64,000 bases of DNA from Wyeomyia smithii (lineage: Eukaryota > Arthropoda > Insecta > Diptera > Culicidae). The position numbers and the translations under genes were made by a program. The first letter of the stretch is position 1. Every line of letters begins with the position of its first letter. The stretch covers positions 187,960,498 to 188,024,497 of the forward strand of contig NC_073696.1 of the NCBI RefSeq assembly GCF_029784165.1, read 5' to 3'. Below, piece after piece: positions 11,446 through 22,501 of the stretch. Under the pieces are notes generated by a model. The model was not told the origin of the DNA. It saw nothing but the letters and a program-made list of their open reading frames with translations, and made no database searches.

Positions 11446-11810
11446 TCTTTTACGGTCATGAACCATGGACGCTAAAGGAAACTGATCGATGAAAGCTCGG
11501 TGTTTTTACGCGTAAGGCTCTACGAAAATACATAGTTAAAGGATTGAGTGCAGCGCAGACCCATGAGCTGAATCAAGTGTACAATATGCTGACATAGTAA
11601 CGGTTGTAAAATGCGGCAGGTCGCAGTGGGCTGGGCAAGTTGCCAGAATACCTGACGTAAGAGACTCCAAGACAACAATCATCAGAGAACTAGAAACATG
11701 CCGTAGACTCCGGGGTAGACCCCGGACCCGGTGGTTGTGCACTGCCGAGGAAGACGGACGAGTTGCTGGTTTAGAGGGGACTGGAAAACGGCTACCCAAA
11801 ACCAACTAAC
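11446..11810 (+). pseudogene. RTE C-terminal fragment
   Basis: Plus-strand translation of this stretch gives the C-terminal tail of RTE ORF2: FYGHEPWTLKETDR, then LGVFTRKALRK, then decayed text with basic residues and stops. It is the right-hand continuation of the plus-strand RTE copy after the foldback insertion. The similarity fades near 11810 without a visible poly-A or tail repeat. Confidence 0.6.
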
Positions 11811-11896
11811 CTAGGCATCAACTGTTCGTTCGACATTGGCCACAGAGAGGACAGTGAAGATAAAATGAGTATTTAATGTTGCCTTTTAAACCCTAA

Positions 11897-12082
11897 AGAT
11901 GCCGCCACACCTTTAAATAAGCGATTTTTTCATCACTGAATAGTAGCCTATGAACTATTCGGGCATGACGGAGTAGTTCAGGGTCTCTATGTTATAGCTT
12001 TTAACGGTCCCGCGTTATGATGAAAAAAATGCTCAACTATGACTTAGAAACTAAGGGAATTAGCGTCCGTGTGGCGGCACCT
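11897..12082. mobile_element. 186-bp MITE with TAA duplication
   Basis: The ends are inverted repeats: AGATGCCGCCACAC at the left, GTGTGGCGGCACCT at the right. Both are flanked by TAA (11894-11896 and 12083-12085). A 3-bp TWA-type duplication is typical of PIF/Harbinger elements, but the end sequence was not matched to a known family. The interior is non-coding. Confidence 0.6.
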
Positions 12083-13965
12083 TAATATACATCTTTGACA
12101 CCAAGCATCTAAATCTTTTAGTTTAGCTGTCATTTCACTTTAAAAGCAATAAACTGCGCCAAGGAAATCCAGAAAAAGAATCATTCTGTACTGCAAGTGT
12201 TGCCAGAAATATATTATGTATATTATATTATGTTGGTATTTGAATTATATTATGTGTGGTATTTGAATTATTTTATATTATGTATATTATATTATGTTGG
12301 TATTATATTATGTTGGTATTTGAAAACTCAATTTCTATTTTTTGGCCAATGCAGCTAATTTTATTTCAAATTTGATATTTTCATCGTATTTTCGGAACAT
12401 TTAACATTTAATTCGGAACATTTAACATTTAATCACCCCGTGGTAATATGAGCCAATCTCGAGATATAATATTTTTACGAAAGATTATTCACGAAATTTA
12501 AAACTATTTACTTACGGCTTACGGTACGCCGGAGTGAGAATGTACCAGTGGGGGTGAGATTGTGTCATTGAACCCGTGACTTGTCAGCCATCGCTTCCGG
12601 GTCAGAAAGTCTTTCTAGGTTGAGTATTCGAAGAAACTTATTCGAGTAAGCGTGGTCTTCTGATCGCCATAGGATGGCTGACCACCCCGGCTTACGGCAT
12701 TTATTCATTTAGTCATACAGACCGACGACTGTTCAAGACTTTTCACGTAGGAAATAAGTAGGTTAATTATGTTAATGTTTTGTTAGCTAGCTCTATTGAA
12801 TGAAACTTTATTACATTATTGTTCAGTATCGTTCTGAGTACTGCCAATCATCAATACAAAAAAGACCATTTTCGTGAAACTTTGCGGATCAATAAAGGAT
12901 CTATCAAACCGCAAGTAATGCTCATTATACCGGGGTTCACGTAGACCTCAACTCCAGTTCGAAAAAATATTTTGTTGCCCAAAAGATGAATCATTTCAGA
13001 ACCAACAACATCACTCGACTGATCAACTGATATCGCTAGTAAGCATCACGGCTGAAACATAGAGTTCAACACTGGGTCATCGACTCATTCAACAGTCTAG
13101 ACACGATAGAGTGAATCAGCAGCGGTCGAAAATATGAAGGGGAAACGGGTGAATTTCCTAACTGAGAACTCCGCTCAGCGGGCTGCTTCTCTCGTTTCCC
13201 ATCGTGACAGGCAGCTCGCTCTTTCTCTAACGCAATACTATGGTTGCAAAACTGAATAGGTTCATGTTTTATGCACGAATTTATAATGGCGCGATTGTTT
13301 TGCGAATACAGCCCAGTCAAAGATACGTTTGTTTGGTTGCCGTACAACAAGTTGCCGAGTTCTATAAACTCACGTCTGGAAAGAAAACATTCAATGACTA
13401 AGATTCTGCTCCGCTGTCCAGTTCCAGCAGTCGATTTCGGTGGAACGTTTGGTTGGCTTTTGTTATCTCCACGGTAACCACGTTCATTATTAAACTATGG
13501 GCGATTCCTTTGGGTGGAAAGCACTCTCCAGCTAACTACTATCTCGCGGCAGAAGGAAGTTCATGGTGTGAATGTTATGTAGAAATGTGTTGTTTGTTGG
13601 TTAGTATTCCTATTGGCACTTTGGTCGGAGTGTAAGCGAACAGCAAGTACAAAATGCGTGCTGGTAATTTACTATGATGTTGGGTTTTGTGAGCGGTCAT
13701 AATCGTTAGCATGTTTTTGCTTTGGCGTCCGACATTCGCTCGGAAAGTTTTTACCCTAGTGGAGTAAACAAAAAGTGTTTCAAGGGTAAAGAAGTAACTT
13801 ATGTACGTTCATTCTTTCAGCACAGTGTGTTCGAAGTTTGGAGTTCTTTCTCACATTATTTCAGTAAAACTTGTCAATTTTGACAGATGTCACAGATGGT
13901 GGCCAGTATAATTGGCTTAGCTCTTTTTTGCGTCAAATTATAAAATTATTTTACTGAATCTACAT
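12083..13965. other. Non-coding stretch with short tandem repeats
   Basis: At 12205-12320 there is a run of TATTATATTATGTTGGTATTTGAA-like units. At 12392-12433 a block of about 20 bp (TTCGGAACATTTAACATTTAA) is tandemly doubled. The rest (12530-13900) holds only short open frames without recognisable domains. Confidence 0.5.
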
Positions 13966-14900
13966 TTTATTATATTTTGATAATAAGCACGCACTTTTTC
14001 TAAAATGACTTAAACAATATTTTAGATTTTTCATTCTAGAGTCATTTTTGAATCTTTTCTTGATCGTTTGAAATCATCATTTTGATATAATTTAAGCGTC
14101 GTATTGAAATGATTTTAAACACATTTAAGAATCATTAAAGCATCATTTGAGGATCCCTTTGAGAATTATTTCAAAATATTTTCAGAGTCATTTTATATTT
14201 TTTTAGTATCTATTTGGCACAATTTCAGAATTATTTTAGAACTGAATCATTTTATAGACGTTACATACTCACATCTTGAAATTACTTTTGTTTTATTTTT
14301 TGGAACGATTTGAGGATTTTTTCAGAACCATTTCAAAATCTTTTTGAAATTATCTCTGAACTATTGTATAATTATGAAATCATCCTATTTTATAATTTTA
14401 AAATTATTTCAGCATTATTTAAGAATCAATTTGGAAACATGTTTCAATCCTTCCAAAACCAATTCTAAACTAAAACTATTCTAAAATTATTTCAGGATCA
14501 TTTTTCAATGACATCTTACATTTTTTCTAGTTTTGTTCGTTCAGTTAAACTTAAAACTTAAACATTTTCTTATTGGTTTTGAAAAAAATAGTGTCATTTT
14601 GGAATAATTTTAAAAAATAATCATGGAATAATTTTATTTTTTAAAGAAAAGGTTAAGATAGTTTAAAACATATATTTCAAAATAATTTCGAAACAATTGT
14701 TAAATTTGTTCAACAGGAACTGATTTTTTAGCCTTTTTGACGTTATGCTAGGAAAAGTTAAGTAATATTTTGGAATTGTTATTAATTTGGTATCATTTTG
14801 GAACCATTTCCAAATGATTTTGTAACTATTCAAGAATTATTTTAATACATTGTTATATTTATTTCTGATATTTTTTGTGTCATTTAATCAACCTTTCATG
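13966..14900. repeat. Degenerate AT-rich repeat field
   Basis: About 0.9 kb of AT-rich sequence is built from loosely repeated words of the type GAATCATTT, AAATTATTTCA and GAAATCATTTT at roughly 15-25 bp spacing. No single clean period can be read by eye. It looks like an old, diverged minisatellite or simple-sequence expansion. There is no coding potential. Confidence 0.45.
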
Positions 14901-17567
14901 ATCTATGTTGAAGAGCTCATAATCGATAATTTTGATTCCCTAAATTTTACGCACATTCTTTTCTAATATGACCAAAATATCCTATTTATTCTGAACCAAA
15001 TGTTGCGTACCGTTTGCTTCAACTGGATCCATCAATGTTTCATGACGATTGGACAATATTAGCAAAAGATCCACGCTTCCAGCCAAAGACAGTAAGCTAT
15101 TGTATTCCTGATTGTTTTCCAACAAACTGGCAAAAAAAAATCAAGTTTTATGTCATTGGACGTATATTGACGAAACAAACAAACCGGAAAAAGTCACGCT
15201 CCGAATTGCGGCGAAAACAACAACTCGGGAAAAGTCAGTGACAGATGCGCTCTACTCCGTTATTAATATTATTGCTTTTCGCTTGTTGTCTGAATCGGTC
15301 GTATCTATCATATGCTTTCGAAGTCTTGCCCTCCGTGATGGATCAAGTTTTATGTTTCCTTTCGGATCTCATACATCGTGTTATTTTCCAAGATTGTTCC
15401 CTCTGCTACGGTGCTACAGTTCGATGCTGCTAAAGTGGGCTGTTCATGAGGAAATTAGGTTGGTTGGAAGCTCACATTCCTGGTACTGGGAATGCGGAAC
15501 ATTTTTTATGTGTCTCTTAGCTCGATACAATTTACTTGATAGCTAACGGCACTGAAAATGTCAACTTTTCTTATGGAAATCTATTCAACCTGCGCTCATT
15601 AAATGCCTGATGCCACCTTGAGCAGAATAACCGGCAATAGACACGAACAAGCACTGTAAAACTGGCAATCATGGTGAGGTAATATTGCATCCATATCATC
15701 TACCAGTGAGTGAGTACAATTCCGTTGCAGACAAGCCGTCTCAGTTACACATTGAAGTACCACTTTGGTTCGTTTTTATATCTTCTTCAAGAAAATGAAA
15801 GGAGCTCAATTTCAGTCGAACGAAACGAGTGGAAATGCATCAAATTTAGTACAGTGACTCAAATGTGTCAGGGTATAGTAAGACAGACCAAGTAGCGAAT
15901 TCTTTTATGGTGCATGCATCCTGCAGAGTAGCGAAAAATTGCCGTGCGGAATTCCTGATGGCAGGTCGATGTGCAGTCACTGTCGTACCGTTCGCCTTTT
16001 TTTTCACCTTGATGAATTGATGGACACCGGCAAACGCCGTTACCGTATAGCACCAAACTTTCTTAGACAAGGGTACACCAGTCTGGTCGTAGAGATTAAT
16101 TTCTTTTGATGTTTGCTACCGAAAGTGGCCATGTGGCATTGACGAGAAGGGATTGTGTGGGGGACAATAGAAATCTTATCGCATATTGCAGTGATGACAA
16201 AAGTTTTTCCATAAATCATGTTTTGAAGGAATTTCTTCGCCATTGGTTATAGCAGCCTGTTTACGGAAGTAGAACGGCCAGACAGTTTGCCAATCCAGTG
16301 AACGTTATAAGGTTATTTTTTGCGCCGGTGGCATCGGATTTAATGGAACGAAAATTATACAGAAGATTAAATGCATCGTGGCACCTAGGTATATCAATTT
16401 TCCGCACTTTTTTATTGGAACATAAAAACATCAAGTGTATAGAAAAAGTACAACGTAATGTTTCGACTCTTCTTTCGTTTTTTAATTTTTCAAACTGCTT
16501 GCTCCATTACCTTGAATAGGATATATTTTGTTTTGTTTTGTAAGCTATTCATCGAATGCCTTCATGTTAACACCTGGTGCATTAAAATTATGTTTGTATC
16601 AGATAAAGTAGGTCGACCTCGCGAAAGTGAGATTAAATATGAGTTCCGAGAATAACTGTATGTTGGTAGCAAATTATTCGTATTTTCCGGCAATTGTAAC
16701 CAAAAAAAAAAAAAAAAAACAAAACATTATGGTTAATGAATGTAGTCAACATTTTAGGAGAGTGTTTTACTTAGAACGGGAAGGTTTGAAACAAAAAATA
16801 TGTTTTCCTTACTTTTGAAACTAAAATTGAAAAACTAACGATTAACTAGTGAAATTAAATCTTTTAAACTCTATGTTTTTGTAAATTTATGACTTTTAGA
16901 CTAGTAATGGACTGAAGTATTTATCTGTAGAGTTTATGCCGACATTATATTGAATGTAGATAAAAAACCAAGAGAGCGTTCGCAGCATTATTGTTTGGAG
17001 ATTCAGAAATAGGTGGATACTAACAGATAGAAATACTAACTTCAGAGCCAGGGTTGATATTTGTTGACACTCTTGAGTGAAAGTGGAAAAAAGCATCCAT
17101 AAACGTTATTATTTTACAATCTTTTCAGAGTTCTCCCTTCCCGCTTTTTGCATGGAAGTGAACTGTCAAAGCACCTCATTATATTTCATGCGATGGAAGC
17201 AAGACAACAAAATCAGTTTATCAGTTAACGAAGATTGTCAAGGCATCGGTCAGTGTCAGTGAAAAAGTGTTTCGGTGAGGTTCATTTTGGTTGACTGGAC
17301 TGTTTGTTTTTCTTTTTCGCTTTGATCATTTGGTTGGATTTGTCGTCAAATTTTATTCCGTAACCGTGAACGATGCGCGCGATCTATTTCATCTGAGTAT
17401 AACAGCACGTTACTAGGACGAAAATCTAGTGTATCTGAAAGACTGCTGCGATCATTGGAAGTGAAAATTGACAATGACTGGCTGTAATTTTCGGAGAATT
17501 TTGCTGGGGAAAATGACTTGTATCAGCACTGTTCAGAGCTCAGATTAACTGAGAGACTCAATACTAG
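14901..17567. other. Stretch without a recognised gene
   Basis: There are several unassigned open frames, the longest 144 codons at 15112-15546 on the plus strand. The minus-strand frames at 15846-16243 overlap in different phases and could be one decayed coding sequence, but I recognise no domain. A run of A residues lies at 16702-16719. Near 17250 there are doubled TCAGTG words followed by a GTGAGG donor-like site, a weak hint of a promoter or first exon. Confidence 0.4.
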
Positions 17568-17569
17568 TA

Positions 17570-17902
17570 CAGGTCGGACTCGACTATTTGGGGCTCGATT
17601 AACCAGGAATCGATTATCGGGGGTAATTTTGTTTTGCGGGTTGATTTTAATTTCTATTTCAAAATTTTACCTTTACTATCCCTTTTAAGTGAAACCAATC
17701 AATGATTAATTTATTTATATTTGCTTTTCAAGACTGTTCCTTGTTCTCTCACAGAAATAACTTCCGGCTACGGCTAACATAAGAAACATAAGAAAATAAT
17801 TATTATACGTTTGTTAATTGCAAACATGAATATTTTTATCTATTCAAGATTCTATTATTCAGAAACAAAAAAGTTGATTTTCCGGATAAACGAGTCCGAC
17901 AT
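17570..17902. mobile_element. pogo-like MITE, 333 bp (TA duplication)
   Basis: The terminal inverted repeats read CAGGTCGGACTCGACTATTT at the left and, as reverse complement at the right, CATGTCGGACTCGTTTATCC. TA lies outside both ends (17568-17569 and 17903-17904). CAGG...CTCG..TATCCGG-type ends recall pogo/Tigger-family Tc1/mariner elements. No transposase is encoded. Confidence 0.65.
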
Positions 17903-18832
17903 GTATAATGACCTTTAAGAAAATGCAATTTTTAGGATCATAATTGTGTGTATGAGCAATTCTTATAGATAATTTTGCGCGATTTCATGAAGCTTCCTTG
18001 CGTATTTTACTCCCAGTACTCACGAATTCGACATTCAACTGGTTTACATTTCAAACTGCTTGCCGTTTTCACAATCTTTCATTCATCGCTAGGTATGGGA
18101 AAATTACCTCCCTGCGAATTTAAAGCGATTCTGCTTCCGTAGCACCGTCATCTTGGTTTTTCCAAGTCGTTAACCAAGTACTCACTGCTTGAGAGAATTT
18201 ATTGTACGCGATGTGTAGAGGTCGTAAGTTCCATTTTTGCACGATTTCGAGATGCGGTGTTTTCTGCTTCACTGCAATCCCAAGATTTTTCCGTTTATCC
18301 TTTGCTAAGAGCTTGATTTTCTCTATATGCGGTCAATTAGGGTAATGAACGGATTAATAAGGGGTCCACTTTTTTTACCAGGCGTTGAAAACGAACCTGA
18401 AACTTCTGAATCAATGACTACTGACAGAGAAAAAGTTAGTTAACAAATTGATATGGGTACCTATATTTATATTTCACCTTAGGCAACCTCAAAAGAAAAG
18501 CATTAATGTATAACCCTTAAACCTTGAGAAAATTATTATCTATCTTTTTTGTAACAAAAGAGCAGATCGAATATCTACCGTTCACTTCTTACTCTGTATA
18601 TGTGCTGCGTAAAACACACTTGCTGCTTACACCACAGCTAAGCGAAACAAGAGTGGTGAATCACTCTACTGAGAATACATAGAAGTACACAGCGGTGATC
18701 ACTGCTGAGATAAAATCGATAGCATTCGAAGATCAAACATGTGTGGTGGGCAGCTGGATTTTTTTTTCAGTTTCAAGATACAATGGAAACAACTTTCTTA
18801 ACTACATTTTCCATTCATTTGATTGTTGCTTA
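17903..18832. other. Non-coding stretch, nothing recognised
   Basis: AT-rich sequence with only short open frames. It precedes an inverted-repeat cluster at 18.83-19.47 kb. No features can be supported. Confidence 0.4.
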
Positions 18833-19260
18833 ATGTCGTTTTCGTTTTCGCGGTGTAGCTACACTTTTTCCGTGCTATACTTTGCAGCTTCAAATAAAAC
18901 ATTTTCAGTGTCGTTGCATTGGTATGCGTAATAATGGGATAGCTGTCAATTCGTTTTGTTTTGGTCATTATCGCATTCGTCATTTTGTCTCGATTCCATT
19001 TCATATGTCCATCTCGCAAATGTGCTAAAAACCTGACACTTCACCACGTGGAACGAGAACCAAAACAAACCAGTTTCGACACATACGTGTGAATGTGTTG
19101 GTAACTTCCTACAGTACACCCTGCTTTTTTCGGGTGTCGTCAGGGACAGAAAAGAATAGTCAGAGACAGAAAAAGGGTAGTCCGAAAAGTCAAATAAAAC
19201 ATTTTCAGTGTCAAAAGTGTCGTTTGAGTGTAGCTACACCGCGAAAACGAAAACGACATA
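18833..19260. repeat. Inverted-repeat-bounded segment (possible MITE)
   Basis: ATGTCGTTTTCGTTTTCGCG at the left end recurs inverted at about 19230-19258. The inner part of each end contains the palindrome GTGTAGCTACAC. A second motif, CAAATAAAACATTTTCAGTG, is present twice in direct orientation (18891 and 19189). The layout suggests a MITE or two overlapping copies of one, but no clean target duplication is visible. Confidence 0.45.
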
Positions 19261-19307
19261 AGAGACACACAGTAAAAGCACTGCAGTGAGTTCTGTTGTG
19301 TGGTTAT

Positions 19308-19473
19308 TAGCGAACCTATATATAAGAGAAATGACAAGACACTCACCGTTAAGGCAACTGTCAACATCAAAACGGATAACGGCAATGCAAATTTATACAG
19401 CTCGCCCGTTCTGATGTTGACAGTTGCCTTAACGGTGAGTGTCTTGTCATTTCTCTAATGTATAGGTTCGCTA
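19308..19473. mobile_element. Hairpin MITE, 166 bp, with 8-bp duplication
   Basis: Two arms of roughly 65 bp are almost perfect reverse complements, from TAGCGAACCTATAT to ATAGGTTCGCTA, around a loop of about 30 bp. GTGGTTAT flanks both sides (19300-19307 and 19474-19481). TAG...CTA ends with an 8-bp duplication fit a hAT-type MITE. A transcript would fold into a long hairpin. Confidence 0.7.
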
Positions 19474-19481
19474 GTGGTTAT

Positions 19482-20348
19482 TGAGCGTATCGTAGTGTGT
19501 GTGGTGTAAGAAAAATAACACCAGTTTGTTATCCCTCTGAAGAGATATTTCAGTTCCCATTTCGGTGTTTTTTGCAAGTTACTCAGATACACACGATTCG
19601 CAGCTAGTAATGGAAAATTTCGCCCAAAACGGATATCCATATCAATTGATAATTTCGAGACTTTCATCGATATTATCGATGAGTATCGATAATTAGACAG
19701 CTATTCGACATATGAAATTTTGCTATGCAAATCTATAAAAACTAAGAGAAAGGGAATGACAAATCTTACGATACTGCGAATAAAAACTCAAACAACCGGA
19801 CGAGTTGAATAGTTTGTTTAGGATCCACTGGAAGCGCATTTGTTTATTACATTTTGTCCAAAGTCATCGCGGTTTACGGCCGAATTCAATAATTAGGGAA
19901 GATTCTGGTCGGAATAATAGGGGGTAGACAAAATAATTGAGACAGGCAAAATTTTGTCAATTTTTAAATGGCAGAACTTCACGAAAAATGAATCAATTTT
20001 ACCAAAACCAGTTCTATTTTACTGGAAAATTATTCCAGTTTTACTTAAGAATTGAACGTGACCAACGGACATGTGTTCCGGTTTTCAGAAGTGTGTGTCA
20101 AAATGTACCTTTTTGCAGCGCGTAGAGCTTTTTCTGACATCTTGTTTTTTATGGTTTATATGTTGCCAATAAATTAGAATTCATTCCGTGTTCATTGGTA
20201 CCTAAAGGTTGAAAATCCACCCAGGAACTATCGAGATATAAAATAATAAAGCATGGGCGTTGATTTTGGCAGCTTTTTTCCTGTTGGGTATAATTTCCTT
20301 TGAACTCGTAGCGCCCTAGCAGAACAACATTTCAACAAGTTAGAAGTG
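19482..20348. other. Non-coding stretch, nothing recognised
   Basis: Contains a small TATCGAT-rich palindromic patch near 19670-19695 (ATCGATATTATCGATGAGTATCGAT). Otherwise I see nothing that can be named. Confidence 0.4.
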
Positions 20349-20725
20349 CAGTCAGATTTTTTACGCGGATTTTCGTGTTAACGCGGTTTTTTTTTCAATT
20401 AACGCAGCTGGTAGATAAGTTATCGTGGTTTTTATGCATTAGCGCGTTTGAAAAATTTTACACGGATTTTCGAATTAAAACGCGCGCGTTTAAAACCAAA
20501 AAAACGTCTAAAGTGCTTATTGAATAAATGACAAAATCAATAAAAAAAAAACCCTTTGCCCTCCGAAAGATTCGGAATGACCGTCAAAGAGAACAATTTT
20601 AAATACTAGTCATAGAGCGTCTCAGGTTTTTTCTAATGCCTTTCTTGGTGGTTTACTTTACGCAGATTTTTTAACTAACGCGGTTTTTTAACAAGATATG
20701 TATCCCCGCATAAAAAAGCTGACTA
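20349..20725. mobile_element. Degenerate ACGCGG-type MITE
   Basis: The left end CAGTCAGATTTTTTACGCGG and a right end whose reverse complement is TAGTCAGCTTTTTTATGCGG are inverted repeats. TA follows the right end, but the left flank has TG instead. The interior has the same GCGGTTTTT/AACGCGG vocabulary as the element at 4190-4449. It is an older relative. Confidence 0.55.
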
Positions 20726-21002
20726 TATTTGAACCTCTTTTTTATAAATCAATATATCTAAGTAACGACGAGAGATATAGAATAGTTGTGAATGCATAAC
20801 TTCTAGAAAATTATCTGAACTTTCATTTAGTTATATTAAAACGATTGAATTTATTATCCTACCTTGAAAAAACATTATTTTAAAAACAAAGAGTGATTTT
20901 AAAAGTGTCGGTGATCTCAGATTTTTTTTTTAAACGAAGTTTTTAATGAAGAGAAACTCTTAGGGTGGGGTGGTGAGGTCTTCTTCTTTTAGGTCTCCTC
21001 CA

Positions 21003-21089
21003 GTAACCAGTCGCACTGACTTGCTCACTCTTATAATATCGATAGTTATCGTTAATGCCAATTGCTCACCCTTATTATATCGAAAATTA
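21003..21089. repeat. Tandem 42-bp duplication split by a foldback insertion
   Basis: The unit beginning TTGCTCACTCTTATAATATC is present once in full from about 21022. A second copy starts at 21063 and runs to 21089, where the foldback element interrupts it. The rest of the second copy (TCGTTAATGCCAAT) continues at 22505. The uninterrupted first copy therefore gives the sequence of the empty site. Confidence 0.65.
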
Positions 21090-22501
21090 CACAGTGCAAC
21101 AATTTTTTTGCCTTGGTTTCTATGTATGATTTTTTGATGAAGTTTGATGCAAAAATAAATATCCCCGAGTTTGAAGATATTTCAACTTAAGGGGCAACAA
21201 TGGCGCCATTTTGAATTTTTGAGAAATCGCAAATTTTCGAAGTTTTTTCGGTGCCATTTTGTTTTGAGACCAAATATTAAAATTCTAATAGTTTGTCCAT
21301 ATATTAGCATCTTCTTACTTATCTTAAAAAAAAAAACAGACCCTAAATCGGACAAAACTGAGCTCAAAACGGTGATTCTATGAAAACGGTTTTGGTATGG
21401 TTTTAGTATATTTCCAAAGCAAAATAATATCGAGTATGTCTGAGCATTAATGGTAATGCGCTAATATCTAAGAGTGGTAGTCAAATTATGTCTTATTTAT
21501 CACAAAACATCAAAATAATGGTCGCAGTGGTCCAAATCTTGCATGTCTTATATTGAGTAAAGAAGTCTCAGGAATCGATTGCTAGGTGTCTGATCCATGT
21601 AAAATGTCAACAACATATCAATTTTGCCCCAATTCCGCTACAATACTAAAATAGGTTCTTCTTGACGTTAGATTAACTTATTTGAAATCTGTTTAATGTA
21701 ATATCTCAAAGATACAATAACAATTTGTCTTCACATAATCCTCTCCTTTTTGCGGGGAGGGGGTCGCATTAAACTTTATCGAAGACGCGTTGATTCTTTC
21801 TTCATAGGTGGAGCGAGATTTTTGTGTTTCGACCGGTCCTAGCCAAAAATTCAACCCCCTCCCCGCGAAAGGGGAAGGATCATGTAAAGACAAATTGTAA
21901 TTGTATCTTTGAGTAACGTTTTCACTCTTGATATTACATTAGATAGATTTCAAATGAGTCAATCTAACGTCGAGAAGAACCTAATTTAGTATTGTATGGG
22001 AATTGGGGCAAAATTGATATGTTGTTGACATTTTTCGTGGATCAGACACCTACCAATCGATTCCTGAGACTTTTTCACTCAATATAATACATAACTTGAC
22101 TACCACTTTTAGATATTAGCACATTACAATTAATGCTCAGACATACTCGATATTATTTTGCTTCGAAAATATGTATACTAAAACCATGCCAAAACCGTTT
22201 TCGTAGAATCACCGTTTTGAGCTCAGTTTTTGTCAGATTTAAGATCTGTTTTTTTAAAAGATGGGTGAGAAAATGCCAATATGTAGACAAACTCTTAGAG
22301 TTTTGATATTTGATCTTGAAACAAAATGGCGTCGAAAAAACATCGAAAATTTACGATTTCTAAAAAATTCAAACTAGCGCCATTGTTGCCCCTTAAGTTG
22401 AAATATGTTTAAACTCGGGGAAATTTGATTTTGCATCAAAATACACAAAAAATTATATATAGAAACCAAGGCAGAAAAAAGTAAATTTTTGTTGCACTGT
22501 G
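21090..22501. mobile_element. 1.4-kb foldback DNA element with CACAGTGCAAC ends
   Basis: A long palindrome. It starts CACAGTGCAACAATTTTTTT and ends with the reverse complement at GTTGCACTGTG. Both arms carry the same words in mirrored order (for example GGGGCAACAATGGCGCC, GAGCTCAAAACGGTGATTC, AACCGTTTTCATAGAATC). The G-rich centre is at about 21760-21870. Comparison with the neighbouring tandem repeat shows a 3-bp TTA duplication. No coding frame is present. Short open frames inside are by-products of the repeat. Confidence 0.7.

Larger units (their letters stand above)
4660..11810 (+). mobile_element. Decayed RTE-like LINE, plus strand, split by two later insertions
   Basis: Pieces of one RTE-like LINE lie in order on the plus strand. 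An endonuclease part at 4678-4917 includes the motif KHTWRHPN. Reverse transcriptase parts at about 5390-5810 include FKATYDSVKRNELW and end near a residue set resembling YLGTLVTYDN. Coding resumes at 9295-9413 with RRIAAVNSLFYELF and TRTKL, and again at 11446-11800 with FYGHEPWTLKETDR. The gaps are exactly a minus-strand RTE copy and a large foldback element. Many stops and frameshifts make it inactive. Its own 5' and 3' limits are not clear. Confidence 0.65.

Noticed and set aside
15112..16243. A host gene at 15.1-16.2 kb
   Set aside because: The frames on both strands have no recognisable domain and no consistent exon structure.
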